NCBI GenBank assembly: GCA_046347155.1
Contig: JAXMGT010000002.1
Span: 372,001 to 436,000, forward strand
From: RPQJ01 sp046347155
Lineage (GTDB): Bacteria; Pseudomonadota; Gammaproteobacteria; Steroidobacterales; Steroidobacteraceae
Length of the DNA stretch: 64,000 nucleotides
Direction of reading: 5' to 3'
The notes under the pieces were generated by a model. It worked only from the letters and a program-made list of their open reading frames with translations, was not told the DNA's origin and made no database searches. Below, piece by piece: positions 36,097 through 45,206 of this stretch. Numbering within the stretch: position 1 is the stretch's first letter; every line of letters begins with the position of its first letter. The translations under genes were made by a program, and so were the position numbers.

Positions 36097-37668
36097 CTAC
36101 AGCTGCGAGTCGAGCCCGAGCACCCGGGCGAGCCAGGCCTGGAAGCGGCGGCCCGCCGAGGCGTCGGGCGAGCTCCCGTAGGTCGTCGACCCGTCGCTCC
36201 ACCGGAGCTTGCCGTCCTCGAGCGAGAGCGCCCAGGCGTGGTCGGGCGAGGTGTCGACCGCGAAGATCCGCTCCATCGTCGCCGCGATCTCGGGGCTCAC
36301 GACGTAGACGCCCTGCTCGCAGTTGAGCGAGGTCGAGCGCGGGTCGAGGTTGTAGCTGCCGACGAACGTCGCGCGGTGGTCCGCCGTGAGCGCCTTCGTG
36401 TGCAGGCTCGCGCCCGACGAGCCGAACATGCTCGACGCGACCTTGGTGCCGGGCGTGGGCTTCATCTCCCACAGCTTCACCCCACCCTCGAGCAGCGGCT
36501 TCCGCGAGCGGGAGTAGGCGCCGTAGACCATCGCCACGTCGTTGGCCGCGAGCGAGTTGGTCAGGATGCCGACGTCGACGCCGGCGCGGTGGATGGCGAC
36601 GAAGCCTTCCGCGCCGGCCTCGCCCGGCACGAAGTACGGCGAGGTCACCGACAGCGACGTGCGCACGTCCTTCAGCACCGGCCACAGGAACTCGAGCACC
36701 TGCGATCCGCCGATGCCCGACTGCTTGCCGAGCACCTTGGCCGGGTCGTCGGACACGAACCGGTACTCGGGCGACCACGACATCGGCCAGTCGCCGGAGA
36801 CCAGGCGCCGCACCGCGTCGTTGCGCCGCAGTTCCTCGGCGTAGCGCGACTCGTCCGCGTGCTCGAGCGCTTTCGCGAGCTGGCTGCGCAGCCGGTCGAG
36901 TGCCTCCGGCGAGATCGTGCCGGCCGGCACCAGCAGCGCCATCGGGTAGGCCGAGTCCGAGTTCCAGTACTTGTCGAACGAGGCCGAGGCGTCGCGGACG
37001 ACCGGGCCGGCCATCGCGAAGTCGAGATCGGTGAAATTGACCTCGTCGCTCGCCCCGAAATACTCATCGCCGAGGTTCCGCCCGCCCACCACCGCGACCC
37101 GGTTGTCGGCGATCCAGGTCTTGTTGTGCATCCGGCGGTTGATGCGTTCGAAGCTGCCGACGGCCTCGAACACGTAGCTCAGCGTCCCGGTGCGGCTGCT
37201 GAACGGGTTGAACATGCGCACCTCGATGTTCGGGTGCGCGTCGAGCGCGGCGAAGCCGTAGTTCTTGTCGCGCGCGTCCATGTCGTCGACGAGCAGCCGC
37301 ACCTTCGCGCCGCGGTCGGCCGCCGAGAGGATCAGCGAGGCCAGCATCGTCCCCGTGCCGTCGGCGTTCCAGATGTAGGTCTGCAGGTCCAGGCTGCGCT
37401 CGACGAGCTGGGCCGTGCGTGCGCGGACCGCGAACGCCTCGGGTCCCTCGCGCAGCAACCGGAACGCCGACTCGCCGGGGTGCGCCTGCTCCGCGGCACC
37501 GATCGTCCGGTCGAGGGGCGTCGTGTCGCCGGGCGGCAGCGCCTGCTCCACGGGCAGCGGCGGTCGCGGCTGGAGCGTCGCGCAGCCGGCGAGCACGAGA
37601 ACGGCGACGCTCGCGCACAGGCGCGCGCAGGTTCGGGTCGGGCGCGACGTCGCGGCGGCTGCGGTCAT
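36097..37668 (-). CDS. phospholipase D family lipoprotein (cardiolipin synthase-like)
   Basis: A 523-residue protein with a lipoprotein signal ending LAGCATLQ (Cys near residue 28) and two PLD motifs: HNKTWIADNRVAVVGGRNLGDEYF and HTKALTADHRATFVGSYNLDPRS. The architecture matches periplasmic PLD-type proteins of Gram-negatives often annotated phospholipase D family or ClsC-like. A role in phospholipid turnover is likely but the substrate is unproven. TGGAGGACGA lies just before the ATG at 37668. Confidence 0.9.
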   Translation of the reverse strand: MTAAAATSRPTRTCARLCASVAVLVLAGCATLQPRPPLPVEQALPPGDTTPLDRTIGAAEQAHPGESAFRLLREGPEAFAVRARTAQLVERSLDLQTYIWNADGTGTMLASLILSAADRGAKVRLLVDDMDARDKNYGFAALDAHPNIEVRMFNPFSSRTGTLSYVFEAVGSFERINRRMHNKTWIADNRVAVVGGRNLGDEYFGASDEVNFTDLDFAMAGPVVRDASASFDKYWNSDSAYPMALLVPAGTISPEALDRLRSQLAKALEHADESRYAEELRRNDAVRRLVSGDWPMSWSPEYRFVSDDPAKVLGKQSGIGGSQVLEFLWPVLKDVRTSLSVTSPYFVPGEAGAEGFVAIHRAGVDVGILTNSLAANDVAMVYGAYSRSRKPLLEGGVKLWEMKPTPGTKVASSMFGSSGASLHTKALTADHRATFVGSYNLDPRSTSLNCEQGVYVVSPEIAATMERIFAVDTSPDHAWALSLEDGKLRWSDGSTTYGSSPDASAGRRFQAWLARVLGLDSQL

Positions 37669-37803
37669 TCGTCCTCCAGCGCCCGCCGTCCCCGGCTGCC
37701 GCCGGGTCCGAGCCACGGGCCCGGGGATTCTAGGCGCGGCCGGTCGCGCGGGTACAGCCGGTGAGCCCCTTGCGTCCGGCAGTCGGTCGGCGATGATGTG
37801 GGC

Positions 37804-38550
37804 ATGGAGCCCGTACACCCCCGCCGGCGAGGGCGGTCGCCGCGCCGGTACGCCTGGCTGCTGGTCGCCGTCGGATGTGCGCCGGCGCTGCGGGCCGACC
37901 CGCCGCCGCCCGATGCACTGATGGGCGGAGAGTTGCGTTATCTCGCCGACGCGGCGACGTTCGTCGACTGCGGGACCGGCCGGCGCTACCCGATCGCGAT
38001 GGAGGGCGACTGGCTCGCGCTCGAGCGGGCCTACTCGAAGGCGGTCCCGTCGCCGGGTGCGCCGCTGTACGTGACCTTCGACGGCGCGGTCCTCGAGCGG
38101 CCGACGGTGGACGGCGAGGGCACCGAGCCCACGATCGTCGTCCGTCGCTACGTCGGCGCCTGGCCCGGGCACGCGTGCGAGCGTTCGCGCGCGGATTCGA
38201 CGCTCGTGAACACGTACTGGCGCGTCGTGAGCCTGCGCGGCGAGCGCGTCGAGACGCCCGAGCACGGCCGCGAGGCGCACGTGATGTTGTCCGTCGACGG
38301 CTCGCACTATCGCGCGACGGCCGGCTGCAACACGCTCTCGGGCACCTACGTGCTCGAGGGGCCGCGACTCGAGTTCGGGCCTGCGGCGTCGACCCGGATA
38401 ACCTGCCAGGGACCGGCGGCCGCGGCCGAACGGGCGCTCGCCTCGGCGCTCGCCGATGCCCGCACCTGGCGCATCGAGGGCCAGACGCTCGAGCTGCGCG
38501 ACGCGGCCGGCCACGACGTCGGGCTGTTCGAGGCCGTCTACCTGCGCTGA
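37804..38550 (+). CDS. META (HslJ-like) domain exported protein
   Basis: A 248-residue protein with an Arg-rich N-terminus and hydrophobic segment (YAWLLVAVGCAPALRA) that could be a signal peptide or a lipoprotein signal. The middle (DAATFVDCGTGRRYPIAMEGDWLALERAY) matches the NlpE-like/COG3650 type, and the C-terminal half is a META domain (NTYWRVVSLRGE, YRATAGCNTLSGTYVLEGPRLEFG, TRITCQGP). HslJ and relatives are linked to heat shock and novobiocin tolerance. ATG at 37804 is preferred to a GTG 6 bases earlier. Confidence 0.82.
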   Translation: MEPVHPRRRGRSPRRYAWLLVAVGCAPALRADPPPPDALMGGELRYLADAATFVDCGTGRRYPIAMEGDWLALERAYSKAVPSPGAPLYVTFDGAVLERPTVDGEGTEPTIVVRRYVGAWPGHACERSRADSTLVNTYWRVVSLRGERVETPEHGREAHVMLSVDGSHYRATAGCNTLSGTYVLEGPRLEFGPAASTRITCQGPAAAAERALASALADARTWRIEGQTLELRDAAGHDVGLFEAVYLR

Positions 38551-38631
38551 GCCCGCGGCCGGCCCTCTGGACAACAGGGGCGCTTTCGCGCTCAGATGCC
38601 TTTTCGCACTGCAACGAACGAGGACCCGTCC

Positions 38632-39777
38632 GTGACCGACCCACGCCCGCGCTGGATGGACGACGAACTCGAGATGTTCCGCGACGCGGCGCGCCGCTTC
38701 GTCGAGCAGGAGATCGTCCCGAACGACGACCGCTGGCGCGCGCAGCACCACGTGGACCGCGCGATCTGGAACAAGGCCGGCGAGGTCGGGCTCCTCTGCA
38801 CGGACATCCCGGACGAGTACGGCGGCGTCGGCGGCGACGTGCGCCACGAGGCGGTCGTCGCCGAGGAAATGGGCGGGCACGGGATCACGAGTTTCGGCCA
38901 CGTGGTCCACAGCATCGTCGCGCACTACGTGCTGAACCACGGCACCGAGGCGCAGAAGCAGCGCTGGCTGCCGAAGATGGCGTCGGGCGAGCTCGTCGGC
39001 GCGATCGCGATGACCGAGCCCGGCGCGGGCTCGGACCTGCAGGCCGTGAAGACCCGCGCCGAGCGCGTCGGCGACGAGTGGGTGCTGAACGGCTCGAAGA
39101 CGTTCATCTCGAACGGGCTGCACGCCGGCCTCGTCGGCGTCGTCGCGCGCACCGATCCCACGAAGGGCTCGAAGGGCATCTCGATCATCATGGTCGAGAC
39201 CGAGGGCCGGAAGGGCTACCGGGTGGGCCGCGTGCTCGACAAGATCGGCCAGAACGGCTGGGACACGGCCGAGATGTTCTTCGACGACTGCCGGGTGCCG
39301 GCGGACGCGCTGCTCGGCCCCGTCGAGGGCCAGGGATTCGTGCAGCTGATGCGCGACCTGCCGTACGAACGCGCGCTGCTGGCGCTCGGCGGCGTCGCCG
39401 CGATGGAGTACGCGCTCCGGCTCACGGTGGACTACGCGCGCTCGCGCAAGCTCTTCGGCCAGACGCTGCTCGAGATGCAGAACACCCGCTTCAAGCTCGC
39501 GGAGCTGAAGACCCAGGTGCACGTGTCGCGGCTCCTGATCGACGACTGCATCGAGCGGCTCCGCGAGGGCACGCTCGACACGGCGACCGCGTCGATGGCG
39601 AAGCTGTTCGTCACCGAGTCGCAGTGCCGCGTCGTGGACGAGTGCCTGCAGCTCTTCGGCGGCTACGGCTACACGACCGAGTACCCGATCTCGAAGCTCT
39701 ACGTGGACGCGCGCGTGCAGCGCATCTACGGCGGCGCGAGCGAGGTGATGAAGGAAATCGTCGCGCGGTCGCTCTGA
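38632..39777 (+). CDS. acyl-CoA dehydrogenase
   Basis: A 381-residue FAD acyl-CoA dehydrogenase. Family blocks are EMFRDAARRFVEQEIVP, IAMTEPGAGSDLQAVKTRAE, NGSKTFISNG, ALGGVAAMEYALRLTVDYARSRKLFGQTL and QLFGGYGYTTEYPISKLYVDARVQRIYGGASEVMKEI. The GGYGYTTEYP block resembles long-chain or citronellyl-type dehydrogenases. I prefer GTG at 38632, with GAGGA 7 bases upstream, over the ATG at 38596, which adds 12 residues and lacks a clear site. The CoA transferase gene starts 3 bases after its stop. Confidence 0.93.
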   Translation: MTDPRPRWMDDELEMFRDAARRFVEQEIVPNDDRWRAQHHVDRAIWNKAGEVGLLCTDIPDEYGGVGGDVRHEAVVAEEMGGHGITSFGHVVHSIVAHYVLNHGTEAQKQRWLPKMASGELVGAIAMTEPGAGSDLQAVKTRAERVGDEWVLNGSKTFISNGLHAGLVGVVARTDPTKGSKGISIIMVETEGRKGYRVGRVLDKIGQNGWDTAEMFFDDCRVPADALLGPVEGQGFVQLMRDLPYERALLALGGVAAMEYALRLTVDYARSRKLFGQTLLEMQNTRFKLAELKTQVHVSRLLIDDCIERLREGTLDTATASMAKLFVTESQCRVVDECLQLFGGYGYTTEYPISKLYVDARVQRIYGGASEVMKEIVARSL

Positions 39778-39780
39778 GCC

Positions 39781-40920
39781 ATGGGACCGCTGCACGGACT
39801 CCGCTTCGTCGAACTGGCCGGGATCGGCCCGGGACCCTTCTGCGGGATGCTGCTCGCCGACCTCGGCGCCGAGGTCGTGGTCGTCGATCGCAAGGGCGGC
39901 GGCGCGCCGTTCGGGGCCGACCCGCGCCGCGACCTCACCCGCCGCGGCAAGCACTCGATCGCGCTCGACCTGAAGCAGCCGGGCGCGACCGAGGTCGTGC
40001 TGCGGCTCGTCGAGCGCGCCGACGGGCTCATCGAGGGCTTCCGGCCCGGCGTGATGGAGCGCCTCGGGCTCGGGCCCGACGCCTGCCTCGCGCGCAACCC
40101 GCGGCTCGCCTACGGGCGTCTCACCGGCTGGGGACAGACGGGGCCGCTGTCGCAGGCCGCGGGCCACGACCTCAACTACGTCGCGCTGAGCGGGCTGCTG
40201 AATCATTCGGGTCACCGCGACGCCCCGCCCGCGATCCCGCCCACCGTGGTCGGCGACATCGGCGGCGGCGCGATGTTCATGGCGGTCGGATTGCTCGCGG
40301 CGGTGATCAACGCGCGCACGACCGGGCGCGGGCAGGTCGTGGACGCCGCGATCACGGACGGCTGCGCGCTGATGGCGACGCTGGTCCAGGGTCTGCGCGT
40401 GCAGGGGATGTGGTCCGACCGGCGCCAGGGCAACGCGCTCGACGGCGGCGCGCACTGGTACGACTGCTACCAGTGTGCCGACGGCGAGTGGATTTCGGTC
40501 GGTGCGCTCGAGCCGCAGTTCTACCGGCTGCTCGTCGAGAAGTGCGGGCTCGCGGGCAGTGGGCTCGAGGCGCAGCAGTTCGACGTGGCGGGCTGGCCCG
40601 CGCACAAGGCGAGGTTCGCCGAACTCTTTCGCTCGAAGACGCGCGCCGAGTGGTGCGCGCTGCTCGAGGGCACGGACGTCTGCTTCGCGCCGGTGCTGTC
40701 GCTGGCCGAGGCGGCCGCGCACCCGCACAACCGTGCACGCGGCGCCTGGGTCGAGCACTCGGGGCTCACGCAGCCCGCGCCGGCACCGCGGTTTGGCGCG
40801 ACGCCCGCGGACATCGGTTCGGCGCCCGCGGCGATCGGTGCGCACACGCGCGCGATCCTCGAGGCCGCGGGTTACTCGGCCGGAGAGATCGACGCGCTCG
40901 GGGCCGCGGGCGTGACCTGA
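39781..40920 (+). CDS. CaiB/BaiF family CoA transferase (alpha-methylacyl-CoA racemase-like)
   Basis: A 379-residue family III CoA transferase. The start GPLHGLRFVELAGIGPGPFCGMLLADLGAEVVVVDRKGG, the GKHSIALDLK block and the catalytic Asp in GRGQVVDAAITDG are typical, and HDLNYVALSGLL plus the RGAWV region point to the alpha-methylacyl-CoA racemase branch. With the adjacent dehydrogenase it likely handles 2-methyl-branched acyl-CoAs, moving the (R) form to the (S) form that dehydrogenases accept; this is inference from context. Confidence 0.9.
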   Translation: MGPLHGLRFVELAGIGPGPFCGMLLADLGAEVVVVDRKGGGAPFGADPRRDLTRRGKHSIALDLKQPGATEVVLRLVERADGLIEGFRPGVMERLGLGPDACLARNPRLAYGRLTGWGQTGPLSQAAGHDLNYVALSGLLNHSGHRDAPPAIPPTVVGDIGGGAMFMAVGLLAAVINARTTGRGQVVDAAITDGCALMATLVQGLRVQGMWSDRRQGNALDGGAHWYDCYQCADGEWISVGALEPQFYRLLVEKCGLAGSGLEAQQFDVAGWPAHKARFAELFRSKTRAEWCALLEGTDVCFAPVLSLAEAAAHPHNRARGAWVEHSGLTQPAPAPRFGATPADIGSAPAAIGAHTRAILEAAGYSAGEIDALGAAGVT

Positions 40921-40948
40921 CGGTCCGGGCCGCGGCGGACCCACGCGC

Positions 40949-41407
40949 TCAGCTGTCCGCGCGCTCCGGCGGCAGCACGACGAACTCGCCGTCCATCGTT
41001 CCGGCTTTTGCACCGCGGCATTCGAGCGTCGCCGACGCGTGCAGGCGCCCGGGTCTGCCGCGCTGCAGCGCAGCCTTCAGCTTCGCCCATTCGTCGGCCG
41101 CCGGGGCGAGAGCGGTCGCCGTGAACTCGTCGGCCATCGGGCGGTCATAACTCGTGGTGCCGCGACGGATCACGATGCGTCCCGAGAGTCCTTCGAGGCG
41201 CAGCCGCACGTGGATCAGCGACCAGGCGGCCAGCGTCGCGAGCGAGGCGGCGCTGCCGCCGAAGACAGTGTCGCGGTGGTTGATGTTGGGCGAGAGCGGG
41301 GCGCTGAGCCGCACCCGTTCCGAGCCGGCCTCGACCACCGCGACCGCCATCGCCCGCGACAGCGGGATCCGGTCGTGCAGGTAGGCCTCGAGTTCCCGGG
41401 CATCCAT
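40949..41407 (-). CDS. hotdog thioesterase (YiiD C-terminal type)
   Basis: A 152-residue protein resembling the YiiD C-terminal thioesterase family: LEAYLHDRIPLSRAMAVAVVEA, LSPNINHRDTVFGGSAASLATLAAW and LHASATLECRGAKAGTMDGEFVV. The NINHRDTVFGGS segment is the hotdog active-site region. It may cleave acyl-CoA made by the neighbouring acyl-CoA genes. The start at 41407 has GGGAGG 4 bases upstream; a longer start at 41425 is less likely. Confidence 0.82.
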   Translation of the reverse strand: MDARELEAYLHDRIPLSRAMAVAVVEAGSERVRLSAPLSPNINHRDTVFGGSAASLATLAAWSLIHVRLRLEGLSGRIVIRRGTTSYDRPMADEFTATALAPAADEWAKLKAALQRGRPGRLHASATLECRGAKAGTMDGEFVVLPPERADS

Positions 41408-41511
41408 CGCGCCTCCCGACCTCACGCCGGCCGATGGGGCCGTGCGGCCCGCCCAAGCGTAGAATCCGGGCGACGGCGTCGCAACACCGGACGCGGTGCC
41501 AGGGGGAACAC

Positions 41512-41988
41512 ATGACGAACGCGATCCTCGAGTCCGTGAAGAACCACCCGTTCACCCAGGGGCTCACGCCCGAGCACTGCGACACGCTGGCATCGCTGGC
41601 CCGCGACGCGGCGTTCGCGCGCGACGAGATCATCTTCTGCGAGGGCGATCCCAAGCACGAGTTCTTCCTGCTGCTCACCGGGCGCGTCGCGCTCGAGATG
41701 GTGGTGCAGGGCCGCACGCTGCGCGTGCACACGCTCGAGGCGGGCGACGAACTCGGCTGGTCGGCCGTGCTGATGGGCGGCGGCAAGCGCCTCCAGGCGC
41801 GCGCGCTCGAGCCCGTCACGGCGCTCGCGTTCGACGGCTACCGGCTGCTCGAGCGCTGCCGCGAGGATCACTACTTCGGGTACAAGATCATGCACCGTCT
41901 GCTCGGCGTGGTCTCCGAGCGCCTGCAGGCCGCGCGGATGCAGGTGCTCGACGTGTACTCGCCGATCGCGAGGCGCGCCGGCGCCTGA
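41512..41988 (+). CDS. cyclic nucleotide-binding domain protein
   Basis: A 158-residue protein that is essentially one cNMP-binding domain: FTQGLTPEHCDTLASLARDAAFARDEIIFCEGDPKHEFFLLLTGRVALEM, then LEAGDELGWSAVL, and ALAFDGYRLLERC. It ends with a helix (HRLLGVVSERLQAARMQ) but has no helix-turn-helix, so it is not a CRP-like activator. The ligand Arg is not evident in the GDELGWSAVLM loop, so cNMP binding is doubtful. GGGGGAACAC precedes the ATG. Confidence 0.85.
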   Translation: MTNAILESVKNHPFTQGLTPEHCDTLASLARDAAFARDEIIFCEGDPKHEFFLLLTGRVALEMVVQGRTLRVHTLEAGDELGWSAVLMGGGKRLQARALEPVTALAFDGYRLLERCREDHYFGYKIMHRLLGVVSERLQAARMQVLDVYSPIARRAGA

Positions 41989-42065
41989 GCGCGCCCCCGA
42001 GCCCGACCCCGTGCGCGGCACGACTGCGCATGGGTGCCCTTGCAACGTTCGATCGGAGAACGCCG

Positions 42066-43493
42066 ATGCTGCTGAACCGAAGACTGATCGTGACGCTCGC
42101 GGCCGCGGCGGGGCTGGCGGCGCCCGCAGTCGCGTGCGCCCAGGCGCCGGCCGCCGACGCGGCGAAGGAAAAGGCCGCGCTCGAGGCCGGCATCGAGGCC
42201 GTCGTCTACGGCTACCCGCTCGTGATCATGGACGTCACGAAGAAGAAGACGACGAACTTCGCGGCGCCCGCGGCATTCGGCGCGCCGGTCAACCAGTTCT
42301 GCAACGTGCGCGCGTTCCCGGACGCGTCGTTCAAGGACGTCGTGCGCGCGAACGTCGACACGCTGTACTCGTCGGTGTTCCTCGACCTCGCGGCCGAGCC
42401 GATCGTGCTCTCGGTTCCGGACACGCACGGCCGCTACTACCTGATGCCGATGATGGACGCGTGGACGAACGTGTTCGCCTCGCCGGGCAAGCGCACGACC
42501 GGCACGAAGGCGGGTCATTTCGCGATCACCGGGCCGGGCTGGAAGGGCACGCTGCCTTCCGGCGTCACCGAGGTGAAGTCGCCGACGAACATGGTGTGGA
42601 TCATCGGCCGGACCCAGACCAACGGGCCGCAGGACTACGCGGCCGTGCACGCGATCCAGGACGGCTACAGGCTCGTGCCGCTCTCGAAGTTCGGCCGGCC
42701 GTACACGGCGCCGCCCGGCAAGGTGGACCCGGCCGTGGACATGAAGACGCCGCCGGTCGAGCAGGTGGCGAAGATGACCTCGGCACAGTTCTTCGACCGT
42801 TTCGCGCACCTGCTGAAGGACAATCCGCCGCCGGCCTCCGAGGCGCCCATCCTCGCGAAGCTTGCGAAGATCGGCATCGTGCCCGGGCAGCCGTTCGACC
42901 CGTCGAAGCTCGACCCGGCCGTCGCGAAGGGGCTCTCGCAGGCGTTGCCCGCCGCGCTCGCGAAGCTGAACGAGGCCAGCGCGAAGACCGGCGCGCCCGT
43001 GAACGGATGGCGCGTCCCGCCGATGGTCCTCGGTCAGTACGGCTCGCAGTACGGCGTGCGTGCGGCGGTCGCGATGTTCGGGCTGGGCGCGAACGTGCCC
43101 GCCGACGCGGTCTATCCCTCGGTGTATGTGGACGCGGACGGCCAGCCGCTCGACGGGGCGCACCGGTACGTGATCCATTTCGACAAGGGCCAGGTCCCGC
43201 CCGTCGAGGCGTTCTGGTCCGTGACGATGTACGACCCGCACTCGTTCTTCGTCGCCAATTCGATCAACCGCTACGCGGTGAGCAGCTGGATGCCGCTCGT
43301 GAAGAACGCGGACGGCTCGATCGACCTGTACGTCCGGCACGACTCGCCGGGCAAGGACAAGGAAGCGAACTGGCTGCCCGCGCCCGCGAGCGGCGCGTTC
43401 AACATGACGATGCGGATGTACTGGCCTTCGGAGAAGGCACCGTCGATCATCGACGGCAGCTGGAAGCCGCCGGGCGTGAAGAAGGCGCAGTGA
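42066..43493 (+). CDS. DUF1254/DUF1214 exported protein
   Basis: A 475-residue protein with a signal peptide (VTLAAAAGLAAPAVACAQA), an N-terminal DUF1254 domain (AVVYGYPLVIMDVTKKKTTNF, VRANVDTLYSSVFLDLAAEPIVLSVPD, RYYLMPMMDAWTNVFASPGKRTTG) and a C-terminal DUF1214 domain (PPVEAFWSVTMYDPHSFFVAN, ANWLPAPASGAFNMTMRMYWP). Members are common in soil bacteria; the function is unknown. The Cys at residue ~20 is not in a proper lipobox. Confidence 0.9.
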   Translation: MLLNRRLIVTLAAAAGLAAPAVACAQAPAADAAKEKAALEAGIEAVVYGYPLVIMDVTKKKTTNFAAPAAFGAPVNQFCNVRAFPDASFKDVVRANVDTLYSSVFLDLAAEPIVLSVPDTHGRYYLMPMMDAWTNVFASPGKRTTGTKAGHFAITGPGWKGTLPSGVTEVKSPTNMVWIIGRTQTNGPQDYAAVHAIQDGYRLVPLSKFGRPYTAPPGKVDPAVDMKTPPVEQVAKMTSAQFFDRFAHLLKDNPPPASEAPILAKLAKIGIVPGQPFDPSKLDPAVAKGLSQALPAALAKLNEASAKTGAPVNGWRVPPMVLGQYGSQYGVRAAVAMFGLGANVPADAVYPSVYVDADGQPLDGAHRYVIHFDKGQVPPVEAFWSVTMYDPHSFFVANSINRYAVSSWMPLVKNADGSIDLYVRHDSPGKDKEANWLPAPASGAFNMTMRMYWPSEKAPSIIDGSWKPPGVKKAQ

Positions 43494-43527
43494 GCGGCCG
43501 TCGGATCGTGAATCGGGAGGATTGAGC

Positions 43528-44142
43528 ATGCCCGTGCTGCACCAGATGCACGTGTCCGGCAACTGCTACAAGGTGCGGCTCGCCGCGAGGCAGGCGGGCG
43601 TCCCGCTGACGCTGCGCGACTACGGGCTGCACGACGGCGAGACGCGGCGGCCGGAGTTCCTCGCGAAGAACCCGAACGGGCGCGTGCCGATGCTCGAACT
43701 CGACGACGGCACGTTCCTGCCCGAGTCCGGCGCGATCCTCTGGTACCTCGGCAAGGGCACGCCGCTGGTGCCGGAGGAGCGCCGCGAGCAGGCCGACGTG
43801 CTGCAGTGGATGTTCTTCGAGCAGTACAGCCACGAGCCCTACGTCGCGGTCGCGCGCTTCTGGCTCGCGTTCGCGCGGGCGGCCGAGCTCGAGAAGAAGC
43901 GTCATCTCGTGCCGGAATGGCATGCAAAGGGAAATGCGGCGCTCGGCGTGATGGAGACGCACCTCCGCGACCACGCGTGGTTCGCGGCCGGGCGCTACAC
44001 GATTGCGGACATCGCGCTCTACGGCTACACGCACTGCGCCGCGGACGGCGGCTTCGACCTCGGGCGTTATCCGGCGGTGCAGGCGTGGCTCGCGCGGGTC
44101 GCGGCGCAGCCGAACCACGTCACGCTCGAGGCGCGGGACTGA
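43528..44142 (+). CDS. glutathione S-transferase family protein
   Basis: A 204-residue GST. The N-terminal thioredoxin-like domain runs from HQMHVSGNCYKVRLAARQAGVPLTL through NPNGRVPMLELDDGTFLPESGAILWYLG, with the glutathione-binding PxL-x8-ES turn; the C-terminal helical domain has AAGRYTIADIALYGYTH. Ser/Cys near residue 10 could be the catalytic position. GGGAGGATTGAGC precedes the ATG at 43528. It follows the DUF1254 gene by 34 bases. Confidence 0.9.
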   Translation: MPVLHQMHVSGNCYKVRLAARQAGVPLTLRDYGLHDGETRRPEFLAKNPNGRVPMLELDDGTFLPESGAILWYLGKGTPLVPEERREQADVLQWMFFEQYSHEPYVAVARFWLAFARAAELEKKRHLVPEWHAKGNAALGVMETHLRDHAWFAAGRYTIADIALYGYTHCAADGGFDLGRYPAVQAWLARVAAQPNHVTLEARD

Positions 44143-44219
44143 GCCGGAGCCGCGGTCGGCGCACCGGCGGCGCGTTCACGGTGACTGCGGGCGTTGCGGG
44201 GCTTCGCGGGTCCCGCGCG

Positions 44220-44639
44220 TTACGGCAACAGGTACCACGCGAGCCCGAGGAAGGCCACGCCGGCAACCAGCCAGTACTTCCAGTCGGAGGCCGCGGTGAC
44301 GTCGAGCACCGCGCAACCCGGGTCGTCCGGGTCGTAGTGGACGCGGACGATGCGGCCCGTCGGGTACGGGTCGATCAGTCGCTGCATCGAGTCGCGATTG
44401 ATGCCGTACCCGGAGAACGACACGCGGAAGCCGACGTGGCTCCGGCCGTTCACCTCGTATCGATAGCGCAGCACCGGCTTCATCATCTCCAGGTGAGCAT
44501 CGTCGACACGGGACTCGACGATCACGCCCTCGGTGGTCGGCCAATGCAAGCAGCGTCTCGCGCGCGAGCGCAGCCACAGCGCCAGCACGACCAGCGCGAT
44601 TCCGGAGAGCAGCGAGAGCGCGGTGAAAAGTCCAGTCAT
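44220..44639 (-). CDS. DUF3592 membrane protein
   Basis: A 139-residue protein with an N-terminal helix (LFTALSLLSGIALVVLALWL), a beta-rich soluble centre (TTEGVIVESRVDD, YRYEVNGRSHVGFRVSF, GRIVRVHYDPDDPGCAVL) and a C-terminal helix (YWLVAGVAFLGLAWYLL). The V-x-V-x-Y-x-P-x-x-P pattern is the DUF3592 signature. Function unknown. It is the last gene of a long minus-strand cluster of small genes. Confidence 0.82.
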   Translation of the reverse strand: MTGLFTALSLLSGIALVVLALWLRSRARRCLHWPTTEGVIVESRVDDAHLEMMKPVLRYRYEVNGRSHVGFRVSFSGYGINRDSMQRLIDPYPTGRIVRVHYDPDDPGCAVLDVTAASDWKYWLVAGVAFLGLAWYLLP

Positions 44640-44672
44640 CGAGTGGAATCCGAAGCGCCCCGAACACCCGAT

Positions 44673-45173
44673 TCAGTTGGCCGGCGCCGCGTTCGTGTTC
44701 CAGACGTTGGTTCGGATCTTCCACGCACCGCCTTCCTGCACCCAGACGTTCAGGTACTTCCCGGTCTCCACGACCTTGTCCTTCCCGTAGACCATCCGGT
44801 AGTTGCCCTGGTCGACCAGCAGTGACGCGTCGCCGTAGAAATCGGTCGTCTCCTCGGTGAACTCGTGGACGCCGGCGGCCAGGTAGTCGGACGTGAGCTT
44901 CGAGATCGCGTCCCGACCGATCACGGGTTCCGAGCCCGGCGGCAGCGAGCGCGCGTCGGCGGTGAACATCGCGTCAATCGTGGCCTGGTCGCCCGTCACG
45001 TGGGCCTGGGTGAACCGGGCGTTGTTGGCCTCGATGACGGTGCGCGCGGCGGCCAGGTCGAAGGCAGGCGGGGCGTCGATGGCCGGTGGGGCGGGCGGCG
45101 GCGATCCCTGGCTGCAACCCACCAGCCAGGCGGCGACGACGGATACGCAGTAAACGGATAGGTTCGTTTTCAT
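44673..45173 (-). CDS. SnoaL/DUF4440-like lipoprotein
   Basis: A 166-residue protein with a lipoprotein signal ending WLVGC (Cys at residue 20) and a Pro/Ala-rich linker. The rest is an NTF2-like fold of the DUF4440/SgcJ type (ARTVIEANNARFTQAHVTGDQATIDAMFTADARSLPPGSEPVIGRDAI, and GAWKIRTNVWNTN at the end). These domains bind small molecules or act as weak isomerases; the substrate is unknown. Confidence 0.82.
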   Translation of the reverse strand: MKTNLSVYCVSVVAAWLVGCSQGSPPPAPPAIDAPPAFDLAAARTVIEANNARFTQAHVTGDQATIDAMFTADARSLPPGSEPVIGRDAISKLTSDYLAAGVHEFTEETTDFYGDASLLVDQGNYRMVYGKDKVVETGKYLNVWVQEGGAWKIRTNVWNTNAAPAN

Positions 45174-45206
45174 GCTTTGCCACCCGGCCGATGAATGGAA
45201 GACGCG

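Noticed and set aside
36097..41013. Single 1,638-residue minus-strand open frame
   Set aside because: Only its last 523 residues are a real protein (PLD lipoprotein with its own SD and signal); the upstream part is antisense to acyl-CoA dehydrogenase and CoA transferase genes.
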